DNA of 64,000 nt from assembly GCA_002452745.1 (NCBI GenBank), contig DKFC01000043.1:1-64000 (forward strand), given 5' to 3'. The notes under the pieces are model-generated. The model was not told the origin of the DNA and did not search any database. It saw only the letters and a list, made by a program, of their open reading frames with translations. The DNA is from Firmicutes bacterium UBA6806. GTDB taxonomy: Bacteria > Bacillota > Clostridia > Peptostreptococcales > Acidaminobacteraceae. This document shows positions 17,336-25,364 of this stretch, piece after piece (position 1 is the stretch's first letter; each line of letters begins with the position of its first letter). A program made the translations under genes and the position numbers.

Positions 17336-18571
17336 CTAAACGATGTCCGGTTTTTTTAAGGGAACTTCTATCTTTCCAAGTGCTAAAATCATCATCAAAG
17401 TTCCAATCACAGAAACCGCACCGCCAAGCAGGAGCATCTCCTTAACACCAACCACATCTAAGAGAATTCCCCCCACCATACTAGCTGCTGTACTCCCCAA
17501 TGTCATCGCCCCTGTAATCATGGCCTGTCCCTTCACCAAATCATCGAAGTCAATCACTTGATCCACAAAATAGACAGCGGCTGGCATAAAGAGTCCAAAT
17601 CCAACAATCTGTAGAATTTGAGCCATATAGAACATGGCAACAGACCCAGCCATATAGGTCAAAAGGTGTTTGATGGTAAACACCACTGCCGTCAGTTTTA
17701 AAAGGCAGCTGCAATCCACCGATTTCTGTATCCGCGTGAATAGAAACATCACTGGTATTTCAAGGCCAGCAGCTATAAAAATCGCAGTGCCCATCTGAGC
17801 ACTGCCGCCTCCGATTTCATGCATCACTTGAATCATGAAATTGTTAATCAGCGAATGCGGGAAAAATACAAAGGCGCATCCCAAAATAAATGCTGAAAAT
17901 GCCCTGTATTTTTTGATAAAGGCCTTCATACTAAGCGCCTCTACTTCCACCTTATCTAACTCTCCATCCAAAAGACCAGCTGTTCTCGCCGTCACAACTT
18001 CGCCCTTTTCGTTTTTAGGTGCATAAGTGTATATAAGCCCTATGAGGATTGTCACCGTGCCCATGTAGTAAATTGGGAGGAAACTTGCATCGAACTTCTC
18101 TATGAGATTTCCAAGTCCAAATGAAGTCAGCGCATAAGCCCCCGATCCAATTCCCCTTGCGACGCCATAGTTGATTTTAATCCCCATCTGCTCATATCTA
18201 AAACAGATGGCGTTGATTAAAGGCTGTGTTGAAATCAAAATTCCAAAGGCCAGAGCAATCAGCACCATGGTCAAGTATTTTGAACCAGAAGTCATCCATA
18301 TGAGCAGTGAAAAGACAAAGACACTGCCTAGAATAATCGCGATAAAATCCTTTAACGAAATGCGAGAGGATTTATCCACAAATGCCGCCATTAGTGGTTG
18401 CAAAAATACCGCAAGGATATTGATTGCCGCCAAAAGCATACCAATTTCTGAATTGTTATATCCCTCTGATAGCAGATAGACTGATGCAAATCCAAATGTC
18501 ATGCAGTAAGAAGCCCAATAAAAGGCCTGTATGACACTATACCTCGGCGTAGCCAAAGGCAATCTATTCAT
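17336..18571 (-). CDS. MFS transporter, LacY/MFS_1-like family
   Basis: A 411-residue, 12-TM major-facilitator protein. The start (ATPRYSVIQAFYWASYCMTFGFASVYLLSEGYNNSEIGMLLAAINILAVFLQPL) is typical of the MFS_1-like group that includes oligosaccharide:H+ and nucleoside symporters. The loop DKSSRISLKD follows the second helix pair. It is divergently transcribed from an AraC/cupin regulator, with three copies of a probable operator between them. It is therefore probably an inducible carbohydrate or glycoside importer. The substrate is not readable. Confidence 0.85.
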   Translation of the reverse strand: MNRLPLATPRYSVIQAFYWASYCMTFGFASVYLLSEGYNNSEIGMLLAAINILAVFLQPLMAAFVDKSSRISLKDFIAIILGSVFVFSLLIWMTSGSKYLTMVLIALAFGILISTQPLINAICFRYEQMGIKINYGVARGIGSGAYALTSFGLGNLIEKFDASFLPIYYMGTVTILIGLIYTYAPKNEKGEVVTARTAGLLDGELDKVEVEALSMKAFIKKYRAFSAFILGCAFVFFPHSLINNFMIQVMHEIGGGSAQMGTAIFIAAGLEIPVMFLFTRIQKSVDCSCLLKLTAVVFTIKHLLTYMAGSVAMFYMAQILQIVGFGLFMPAAVYFVDQVIDFDDLVKGQAMITGAMTLGSTAASMVGGILLDVVGVKEMLLLGGAVSVIGTLMMILALGKIEVPLKKPDIV

Positions 18572-18614
18572 TTTTTAATCGTCCTTTCTTCTTATGCCTT
18601 TTAGATATTATCAT

Positions 18615-18679
18615 AATACCGCATATAGAGTAGACATCAAAGGCAAATTACGCCATAATAATAGTAAAATACCGCCATT
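18615..18679. promoter_or_regulatory. Triple direct-repeat operator between divergent MFS and AraC genes
   Basis: Three related sites share the core TACCGCCATA: AATACCGCATAT (18615), AAATTACGCCATAAT (18646) and AAATACCGCCAT (18668). The conserved G positions are 31 and 22 bp apart, close to three and two helical turns, as expected for AraC-type binding on one face of DNA. Confidence 0.6.
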
Positions 18680-18696
18680 TTATTATGAGGTGAATC

Positions 18697-19671
18697 ATGA
18701 GACTTCAACGCAAAATCCTTCTTAACCGTTCAAAAGAAGAATACTTTAGTATGCCAGAGGATATCTTTCCCTATCTCACCGCGCTTGGAATCCTCATTTC
18801 TAGAAAAACGCAGAGCACTCCTGAGCACTACCACGCCCTCTATCTGCCCACTGATGCCAACATTCAAGACAGCAACTTTCAACTTGCCATTATGGAGACC
18901 GTTACATGGCATTGGCACAGTGAACTCGAATTTTGCTATATCGTCAAGGGCAGTTGTCGATTTTATATTCCAAACCAAGTGTTTACCCTCCATGCAGGCG
19001 AGGCTATCTTTATCAATTCAAACTGCCTTCACATGGTTGAAAATACAAACCCTGAAGAAGGAACAGTCTATCATACGCAACTCTTTAAGAAAGAAATCTT
19101 AATCGGGCCTCTTCAAAGTGTCTTTGAAGAAAAATACATCTCCCCAATCCTTCACAATCCCCAGCTTCAAGCGGTGTTTTTCGGCAGAGGGAAAGCCGAC
19201 ATTGCTCAACACATGGAGGCGGCCTTCTTGACTTATTTGACCAAATCCACAGGCTATGAACTTTTAGTGCGAAATTATCTCTCTGAATTCTGGCTCTATC
19301 TATTCGAAAACCATTTAAATCCAATAAGCCCGTGTAAGCAAGGGGACGAAGCTATAAACGAACGCATCAAGTCCATGATACGCTATATCGAGCATAATTA
19401 CATGGACAAACTAACAGTGGCCGATATTGGAGAGTCCGCAAACGTCAGTGAAAGAGAATGCCTCAGATGCTTTAAGCGCCACTTAAAAACATCCCCCTTT
19501 ACGTATCTCACGGAATTTAGGCTTCACAAAGCTGCTGAGCTTCTGGTTGAGACATCTCAAAACATCTTGTCCATCAGTGAATCCTGTGGGTTTTCATCCA
19601 GCAGTTACTTTGGGAAAGTCTTCTTCAAACACATGGGCACAACACCAAGTGATTATCGCAAAAACAGATAA
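18697..19671 (+). CDS. AraC-family regulator with N-terminal cupin
   Basis: The 324-residue protein has an N-terminal cupin sensor (~50-150: TWHWHSELEFCYIVKGSCRFYIPNQVFTLHAGEAIFINSN) with the HWH metal or ligand motif. Its C-terminal double helix-turn-helix spans ~225-322 (KLTVADIGESANVSERECLRCFKRHLKTSPFTYLTEFRLHKAAELL ... GFSSSSYFGKVFFKHMGTTPSDYRK). Such proteins usually activate transport and catabolic genes in response to a sugar. Its divergent neighbour, an MFS transporter, is the obvious target. The start has a GAGGTG site upstream. Confidence 0.92.
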   Translation: MRLQRKILLNRSKEEYFSMPEDIFPYLTALGILISRKTQSTPEHYHALYLPTDANIQDSNFQLAIMETVTWHWHSELEFCYIVKGSCRFYIPNQVFTLHAGEAIFINSNCLHMVENTNPEEGTVYHTQLFKKEILIGPLQSVFEEKYISPILHNPQLQAVFFGRGKADIAQHMEAAFLTYLTKSTGYELLVRNYLSEFWLYLFENHLNPISPCKQGDEAINERIKSMIRYIEHNYMDKLTVADIGESANVSERECLRCFKRHLKTSPFTYLTEFRLHKAAELLVETSQNILSISESCGFSSSSYFGKVFFKHMGTTPSDYRKNR

Positions 19672-19699
19672 AAAAACGCCGGATATACATCCGACGCCC
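19670..19699 (-). terminator. Terminator of fhs
   Basis: On the minus strand CGTCGGAT pairs with ATCCGGCG (one G-U) around GTAT, then T7. It abuts the end of the convergent AraC gene. Confidence 0.8.
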
Positions 19700-19737
19700 T
19701 CTTATCTTTATCACACACACAACACTTGTTCCATACT

Positions 19738-21408
19738 CTAGAATAAACCGACGATTTCGCCATCTTCAAGAATATCAATTTTATTCGCCGCAGGCACTTT
19801 TGGAAGCCCAGGCATTCTCATGATATCGCCAGCCATTGGAATAATGAATCCAGCACCTGCCGAAACTTTTACATCGTTGATTGTAATTTTAAACCCTTCT
19901 GGCGCACCAATTAATGATGCATCATCAGAAAACGAGTATTGAGTTTTTGCCATACAGATTGGCAAGTTTCCAAGGCCATCTGCTTCAAATTTTTGAATTT
20001 TCTTTAAAGCACCACTTGTGAATTCCACGCCGTCTGCTCTATAGATTTCTTTTGCAATTTTTTCGATTTTTTCCACGATTGGCATTTCCAATTCGTAGAG
20101 CGGTTTAAAGTTTGAAAGACCCTTTTCAGCGATTTCAACAACTTTTTCAGCCAATTTTACGCCGCCTTCTCCGCCTTTTGCAAACACTTGTGAAAGAACC
20201 ACTTCGACGCCTTCTTCCTTACATCTGTTTTCAATTAGCTCGATTTCAGCTTGTGTATCTGTTGGGAATTCGTTAAGGGCAACCACAACAGGTACACCGA
20301 ATTTCTTGACGTTTTCAATATGTCTTTGAAGGTTTTCATAACCTGCTTCAAGTGCTTTTAAGTTTTCAACACCAAGTTGATCCTTTTCAACGCCACCATG
20401 TTTTTTAAGCGCTCTTACAGTTGCAACTATAACAGCCACATCTGGATTGAGGTTTGCATAACGGCATTTGATATCAAAGAATTTCTCTGCGCCAAGGTCA
20501 GCGCCAAAACCTGCTTCTGTCACTACATAATCAGCCATTTTAAGAGCTGTTTTTGTTGCCACAACTGAGTTACAGCCATGAGCTATATTTGCAAACGGTC
20601 CACCGTGAATAAATGCCGGTGTACCTTCAAGTGTTTGAACTAAGTTTGGCTTAATGGCATCTTTGAGCAGAAGTGCCAACGCGCCAACCGCTTCCAGTTG
20701 AGCTGCTGTTACCGGTTTGTTGGCATATGTGTAGCCGACGATCATCTTTGCAAGTCTGGCTTTTAAATCTTCCATTGTATTCGCAAGACATAAAATTGCC
20801 ATGATTTCAGATGCAACAGCAATATCGAAACCGTCTTCTCTCACAACACCATTTCCCTTAGGGCCTAATCCCACTGTGATAGATCTTAAAACGCGATCAT
20901 TCATGTCCACAGCACGTCTCCAAGTGATTCTCTTTGGATCAAGTCCCAGAGCATTTCCCTGATGCATATGATTGTCTATTAAAGCTGCCAATAAATTGTT
21001 GGCAGTTGTTACTGCATGAATGTCCCCAGTAAAATGAAGGTTGATATCTTCCATTGGTACAACTTGAGCATATCCGCCGCCTGCTGCACCGCCCTTTACC
21101 CCAAAGCATGGTCCAAGTGATGGCTCTCTAAGTGTTGTAAATGTCTTCTTGCCAATTTTGTTAAGTCCCATGCTGAGACCAACATTTGTAGTGGTTTTGC
21201 CTTCTCCAGCTGCCGTTGGATTAATAGCAGTCACCAAAATCAGTTTGCCATCCGGCTTGTCTTGATTTCTCTTGATGACATCCAAACTAACTTTTGCCTT
21301 ATAATTGCCGTAAAGTTCAAGTTCATCTTCACGAATACCGACATTTCCACCCACTTCTTTGATATGAAGCATTTTCGCCTCTTGAGCAATTTGAACATCT
21401 GTTTTCAT
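19738..21408 (-). CDS. fhs: Formate-tetrahydrofolate ligase
   Basis: The enzyme converts formate + THF + ATP to 10-formyl-THF + ADP + Pi, and runs in reverse to make ATP during purine or histidine fermentation. I place the start at 21408 (MKTDVQIAQEAK), with AAAGGAG at 9 nt; this gives 556 residues, the normal length. The longer frame to 21459 begins inside the predicted -10 box. The product carries the P-loop-like TAINPTAAGEGKTTT, LREPSLGPCFGVKGGAAGGG, GDIHAVTTANNLLAALIDNH and the C-terminal PGLPKVPAANKIDI. It lies next to a formate channel, a large regulator and hutU on the same strand. Confidence 0.99.
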   Translation of the reverse strand: MKTDVQIAQEAKMLHIKEVGGNVGIREDELELYGNYKAKVSLDVIKRNQDKPDGKLILVTAINPTAAGEGKTTTNVGLSMGLNKIGKKTFTTLREPSLGPCFGVKGGAAGGGYAQVVPMEDINLHFTGDIHAVTTANNLLAALIDNHMHQGNALGLDPKRITWRRAVDMNDRVLRSITVGLGPKGNGVVREDGFDIAVASEIMAILCLANTMEDLKARLAKMIVGYTYANKPVTAAQLEAVGALALLLKDAIKPNLVQTLEGTPAFIHGGPFANIAHGCNSVVATKTALKMADYVVTEAGFGADLGAEKFFDIKCRYANLNPDVAVIVATVRALKKHGGVEKDQLGVENLKALEAGYENLQRHIENVKKFGVPVVVALNEFPTDTQAEIELIENRCKEEGVEVVLSQVFAKGGEGGVKLAEKVVEIAEKGLSNFKPLYELEMPIVEKIEKIAKEIYRADGVEFTSGALKKIQKFEADGLGNLPICMAKTQYSFSDDASLIGAPEGFKITINDVKVSAGAGFIIPMAGDIMRMPGLPKVPAANKIDILEDGEIVGLF

Positions 21409-21458
21409 TCCGAGTTCTCCTTTCGTTTTAAGGGCTCCCCCTATGTCATTCATATTCA

Positions 21459-21487
21459 ATCATATAAGCTAAAACCCGTCTTTTCAA
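21459..21487 (-). promoter_or_regulatory. fhs promoter
   Basis: On the minus strand -35 TTGAAA (21482-21487) and -10 TATGAT (21459-21464) are separated by 17 bp. The site decides against a longer fhs start. Confidence 0.75.
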
Positions 21488-21598
21488 GTGATTTTAACAG
21501 GTTTCAGTGATTTTCTAAGTGCCAACAACACCCTCCAAGGCATCTATACACTATAATACCCCTTTGCGCACATCGCATAAACGATGGAATTAAAATAA

Positions 21599-22357
21599 TC
21601 AAGACTGCCTTTTGTTTTTAAACATGCCGTAATAGAGAACTGGCAAGATGACACCGCCACCTATGATATTTCCAAGCGATACTGGAATAATGTTCTTTAA
21701 AAACTCTGCCAATGTGAAGTGAACCCCTGCGAACCACGCAAGTCCAAAGTATAACATATTGGCAACCGAGTGTTCGTATCCTGAGTAGACAAACAACGCA
21801 ATTGGCATCCATATTAAGACCGCTTTTCCACCAGCTGATTCACTGGAATAAGAAATCCATACTGCAATGGCTACCAATATATTACAGAGAATTCCCCTCG
21901 CAAGCGCCGCTCCAAATCCAAGCGCCACTTTTCCGTGAATCACCTTCTCGAGAACTGTTGAAAGTGCTCCGGTATCATAACCCGCCATGTGAACAAGCCC
22001 TGCGACCAGCAACGCACCCAGTCCGTTGTAGAGATAGATTTTAAGCCAATTGGAAGCCAGTTGTCCCGGCCTCGACTCTCCATGCATGGTTGAAAGTGCC
22101 ATTAAGTGATTTCCAGTAAAGAGTTCTGCTCCAGTAATCAATATCAATAACAGACCCACCGGAAACAAAAATGAACCGACGAGTTTGCCAACACCAGTTG
22201 GCTCAATATTGGCAACGGCTGTTAGATAACCAATACTCCCGAGAGCGATGTACGCCCCACCTAGAATACCCGCTGACAGCGTTTCAATATTTGACTTTTG
22301 GGTTTTCTTAGTTCCCGTCTTGATGACGGCCCCATAAACTTCATAATCCGCTTTCAT
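21599..22357 (-). CDS. Formate/nitrite transporter (FNT/FocA family)
   Basis: The 252-residue protein has six TM helices and the FNT signatures: GGAYIALGSIGYL, the omega-loop GAELFTGNHL, GYEHSVANMLYF with the central pore His, and SLGNIIGGGVILPVLYY. FNT proteins are pentameric channels that move formate, nitrite or hydrosulfide. The gene sits directly upstream of fhs on the same strand (190 bp apart), which strongly suggests formate. The region just before the ATG forms a hairpin with T8 abutting the start codon and with the Shine-Dalgarno AAGGGG inside the stem. Expression may therefore be attenuated or post-transcriptionally controlled. Confidence 0.95.
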   Translation of the reverse strand: MKADYEVYGAVIKTGTKKTQKSNIETLSAGILGGAYIALGSIGYLTAVANIEPTGVGKLVGSFLFPVGLLLILITGAELFTGNHLMALSTMHGESRPGQLASNWLKIYLYNGLGALLVAGLVHMAGYDTGALSTVLEKVIHGKVALGFGAALARGILCNILVAIAVWISYSSESAGGKAVLIWMPIALFVYSGYEHSVANMLYFGLAWFAGVHFTLAEFLKNIIPVSLGNIIGGGVILPVLYYGMFKNKRQS

Positions 22358-22406
22358 AAAAAAAATGCCCCTTGTTTTAATGATTGTACATTAAGCATAA
22401 GGGCAT
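22358..22406 (-). terminator. Terminator-like hairpin overlapping the formate-channel ribosome site
   Basis: On the minus strand ATGCCCTT pairs with AAGGGGCAT, and TTAATG pairs with CATTAA inside. Eight T follow and run directly into the ATG. It can end the upstream regulator transcript and also mask the AAGGGG Shine-Dalgarno. Confidence 0.75.
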
Positions 22407-22464
22407 GTAGTCCATTTTTCGTCTTTTTAGATTTTTTAGCGTCTACCTGATGGGTAAAAGCACG

Positions 22465-25275
22465 CTAAGGATGCATTTTCCCCTTGATTTTCTGTACCAA
22501 TTTAATGGTTTCAGGGGTGTTTATGATCTTGGCATGTCTTTCTGCGGCTCTTATAAAGGCTTGTGCTTGTTCCGTTTCGCCGTTTTCCCAATAGATTATG
22601 GCGAGGTGACTCTCTGCTTCACTTCTTCGCCAAACTGTGTCAATGGCATCAAAGTGCGTCATGGCAGTCTCAAAATACTGTTTGGCAAGTGGCTTATCGC
22701 CAAGGTTGTAGGAGATAATCCCCGCATTTGTATTGAAGATGGAAAGACCTCTAAAAATATTATAGCTCTCACAGATGACGATGGCCTCCTTGACGTACTC
22801 CAGGGCCTTTTCAAAATTCTCTTCCCGCCTATAGGTCTCGGAGATGTAGTTATGAGCAGCTGCAATGTTCAGTGCATACTTGGATGGATTCATAAGCGCT
22901 TCAAATTCCTCGATGGACTTCTCAAAGTGAATTCTTGCATCGGCGTAACGTTCGGTCATCATACAGTTGATTCCAGTCAACCTTTCCAAAATAGCCGTCT
23001 GTTTTGGCTTGCGCTCCATGCCACCGAGCCATTTCAGCACTGAGTTCATGGTATCGCTGTCCTCTACTTGAATGCAATAATAAACCCACTGAATATAAGC
23101 CTTCCACAGCATTTCATCGCTCTGGTTGACCTTTGCAAGTCTAATGAGCTTTTCGATCATCTTAATCCCCGTTGTGTAATGGCCTTGTCTCACCAGATAC
23201 CTTGCGTACATATGAAGATATTCCATTTCAAGGGCATCAATCTCTTCGCTCTTTTCCCTTTCACGTTCAACGAGGAAGGCAATCTCACGAAAGGTCTTAT
23301 CGGGCGTGTGCTCCAGCGTCATTCCCGCCTGATTGTTAATTTCCGGATAGAGTTCGTGACTAAAATCAAAATAAGTTTTCAAATACTGCAGGTAGTACTT
23401 AAGGTGCTTTTGATAATTGCCAGCCGCCTGATAGTGATAGATGAGCTTTTGAATAATCAAGACATCTCGCTTATTGCCCGCAAGCATTTCCTCCAGTGTA
23501 TCCGCTATTTTGTTGTGCAAAATCTTGCGCTTCGGCAGTGGAATACCATCGTAAATATACTCCCTGAGCTTATGATGTGTAAATCTATAGCGAACGTCTT
23601 CCTCGCCCTCAAATTCCTTTAAAATAAATTTGTCCTTCAGCTCCTGCAAGTGATCTATTGTCTCATATGGCTCTTTAGCGTACAGTTTAAGAAGGAGATC
23701 AAATTCCAGTTCATCGAAAAACATCGCCGTTATATTGAGTATTTTCATAGCTTCCTGTGAGATGCCAATAAACCTCGCCGCCAAGATGTCTTTGATTCTG
23801 CGATTTAGTTTTTCATCGAAAATGTTGATATACTCCACCACAAAAAAAGCATTGCCCTCAGTTTCTTCGAAAATACGCTCCTTATCAGCTATGCTGAGCT
23901 TTCCCTCTGTGAGAAATTCAATGAAGTCAAAAGTCTCCTGCTTGGAAAATCGCTCTAGTGTCAATTTCTGTATCAAGTTGTACTTGTGCATAATTGCCAT
24001 GAACTGATCTATTTTGTTGGAGTACTCGTTTCTCATAGTCCCCATGAACGTCACGTGCTTGCAGTGAAGCATGATGCTGATTAAGAGTTTTAAACTGCTC
24101 TGATCCATCCACTGAAGGTCTTCAAATCCCAAGAGAACTTTATGCGTCTTGCCGATATCGTCCAGTAAATTGCAGATGACTTTTTCAAGGTAGTCGAATT
24201 TGATGGTTTCTGGGTTTTCCATCCTAAGATGCTCTTGCTTTTCCACAAAACTAGGAAAAACCTTTGAGAGCATTTGCTGAATGGGCAATGGCACTTCAAT
24301 TGAAAGCGCCTTTATAATAGGCGAAAGTTGGTTAAAAATCTCGTTCCACGGTTTGAAGCTGAATTCTTCCTCCATCTGATAGCAATTTGCCTTAAGGATA
24401 AAGAGTTCCTGCTGCCCACTGAGTTCAAAGACCTCTTCCATGAGCTTTGATTTGCCCACACCAGCTTCACCCATGATGACGATGGCGCGGCGTTCCTTCT
24501 CTTTTACGAAGGCATCAATCTGCTTTAAGATGCCTTCCTGTTCACGTTTTCTGCCAAACAGGTTCTCTAGCGGCTCTTCGTCCACCCTCTGATTCAACAG
24601 CTCATAATAGAGTTCGCGAGTTTCCTTATCTGGCAGTATGCCCATTTCCTCGTCTAGAAGCGTCTTAATTCGCTGATATTCCTCAACGATTGGCTTGTAC
24701 TGATGTTGAATGTGATAGAGCTGCATGAGAAATCTCGTGACTTGCTCATCAAATTCGTCAATATGCCGCATGGTAGAAGCCACTGCAAGAGCCTGCTCCA
24801 CAAGCGCCAAGTCGTTTTTTTCCAAGATTCCCCTGATAAACCGAGCACCTAAAGTCATGTATTTTTGATTGAGAGAGGCTTCTGTCTCAACAGTCCACTG
24901 TTCAAATCGTTCGGATTCCTTGAGAGAAAAACCCTCCAAGAATTGCCCTCTATATGCTTTGAGAAATTGGACTTCTTCAAGGTCATAATCCAGTTTTAGC
25001 GTCAACGCTTCATCCAGTTCTATGATGTTCTTATTGGGACAGTGAAAAATGTCAATTTCAAGATCTTTCTTAAGCCTGTAAAGACTATTTCTCAAATTCT
25101 TTTTGGCAGTTTGCTCATCAGTTTCCCCCCAGATGAGTGACACGAGTTCAGAACGTGTTACCCGTTTTTGAACCCCTATATAATATAGAATCGCTTCACT
25201 TTTTTTAAGGGAGACATCCACCGACTTCTGATTGATTTCAATATTCGGTTTTCCTAATAATGTTAGTTTAATCAT
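22465..25275 (-). CDS. Large BTAD/AAA-ATPase/TPR transcriptional regulator
   Basis: The 936-residue protein is built like SARP-LAL regulators. It has an N-terminal winged-helix DNA-binding segment (~1-95, KKSEAILYYIGVQKRVTRSELVSLIWG ... RNSLYRLKKDL) and a bacterial transcriptional activation domain (~95-240). An AAA ATPase follows with Walker A GEAGVGKSKL (about residue 273) and Walker B-like VLLGFEDLQW. A long TPR-like helical tail runs ~600-936. It probably senses a metabolite or nucleotide and activates transcription. It lies between hutU and the formate channel on the same strand, bounded by terminators, so it may control histidine/formate genes. That target is inference from position only. 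Confidence 0.85.
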   Translation of the reverse strand: MIKLTLLGKPNIEINQKSVDVSLKKSEAILYYIGVQKRVTRSELVSLIWGETDEQTAKKNLRNSLYRLKKDLEIDIFHCPNKNIIELDEALTLKLDYDLEEVQFLKAYRGQFLEGFSLKESERFEQWTVETEASLNQKYMTLGARFIRGILEKNDLALVEQALAVASTMRHIDEFDEQVTRFLMQLYHIQHQYKPIVEEYQRIKTLLDEEMGILPDKETRELYYELLNQRVDEEPLENLFGRKREQEGILKQIDAFVKEKERRAIVIMGEAGVGKSKLMEEVFELSGQQELFILKANCYQMEEEFSFKPWNEIFNQLSPIIKALSIEVPLPIQQMLSKVFPSFVEKQEHLRMENPETIKFDYLEKVICNLLDDIGKTHKVLLGFEDLQWMDQSSLKLLISIMLHCKHVTFMGTMRNEYSNKIDQFMAIMHKYNLIQKLTLERFSKQETFDFIEFLTEGKLSIADKERIFEETEGNAFFVVEYINIFDEKLNRRIKDILAARFIGISQEAMKILNITAMFFDELEFDLLLKLYAKEPYETIDHLQELKDKFILKEFEGEEDVRYRFTHHKLREYIYDGIPLPKRKILHNKIADTLEEMLAGNKRDVLIIQKLIYHYQAAGNYQKHLKYYLQYLKTYFDFSHELYPEINNQAGMTLEHTPDKTFREIAFLVEREREKSEEIDALEMEYLHMYARYLVRQGHYTTGIKMIEKLIRLAKVNQSDEMLWKAYIQWVYYCIQVEDSDTMNSVLKWLGGMERKPKQTAILERLTGINCMMTERYADARIHFEKSIEEFEALMNPSKYALNIAAAHNYISETYRREENFEKALEYVKEAIVICESYNIFRGLSIFNTNAGIISYNLGDKPLAKQYFETAMTHFDAIDTVWRRSEAESHLAIIYWENGETEQAQAFIRAAERHAKIINTPETIKLVQKIKGKMHP

Positions 25276-25315
25276 ATCCCTCTCACTTGTAAAATAACTT
25301 CCCCATAATTGCCTT

Positions 25316-25352
25316 ATTAAAAAGGCTGCCTCTCAAAAGCGATTAGCAGCCA
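25316..25352 (-). terminator. Terminator of hutU
   Basis: On the minus strand GGCTGC pairs with GCAGCC around a 16-nt loop, then T5. It lies between hutU and the regulator gene. Confidence 0.75.
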
Positions 25353-25364
25353 TTCTGTTTGATT

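Noticed and set aside
21409..21459. Longer start of fhs
   Set aside because: It begins inside the predicted -10 box and would make the protein longer than the conserved family start.
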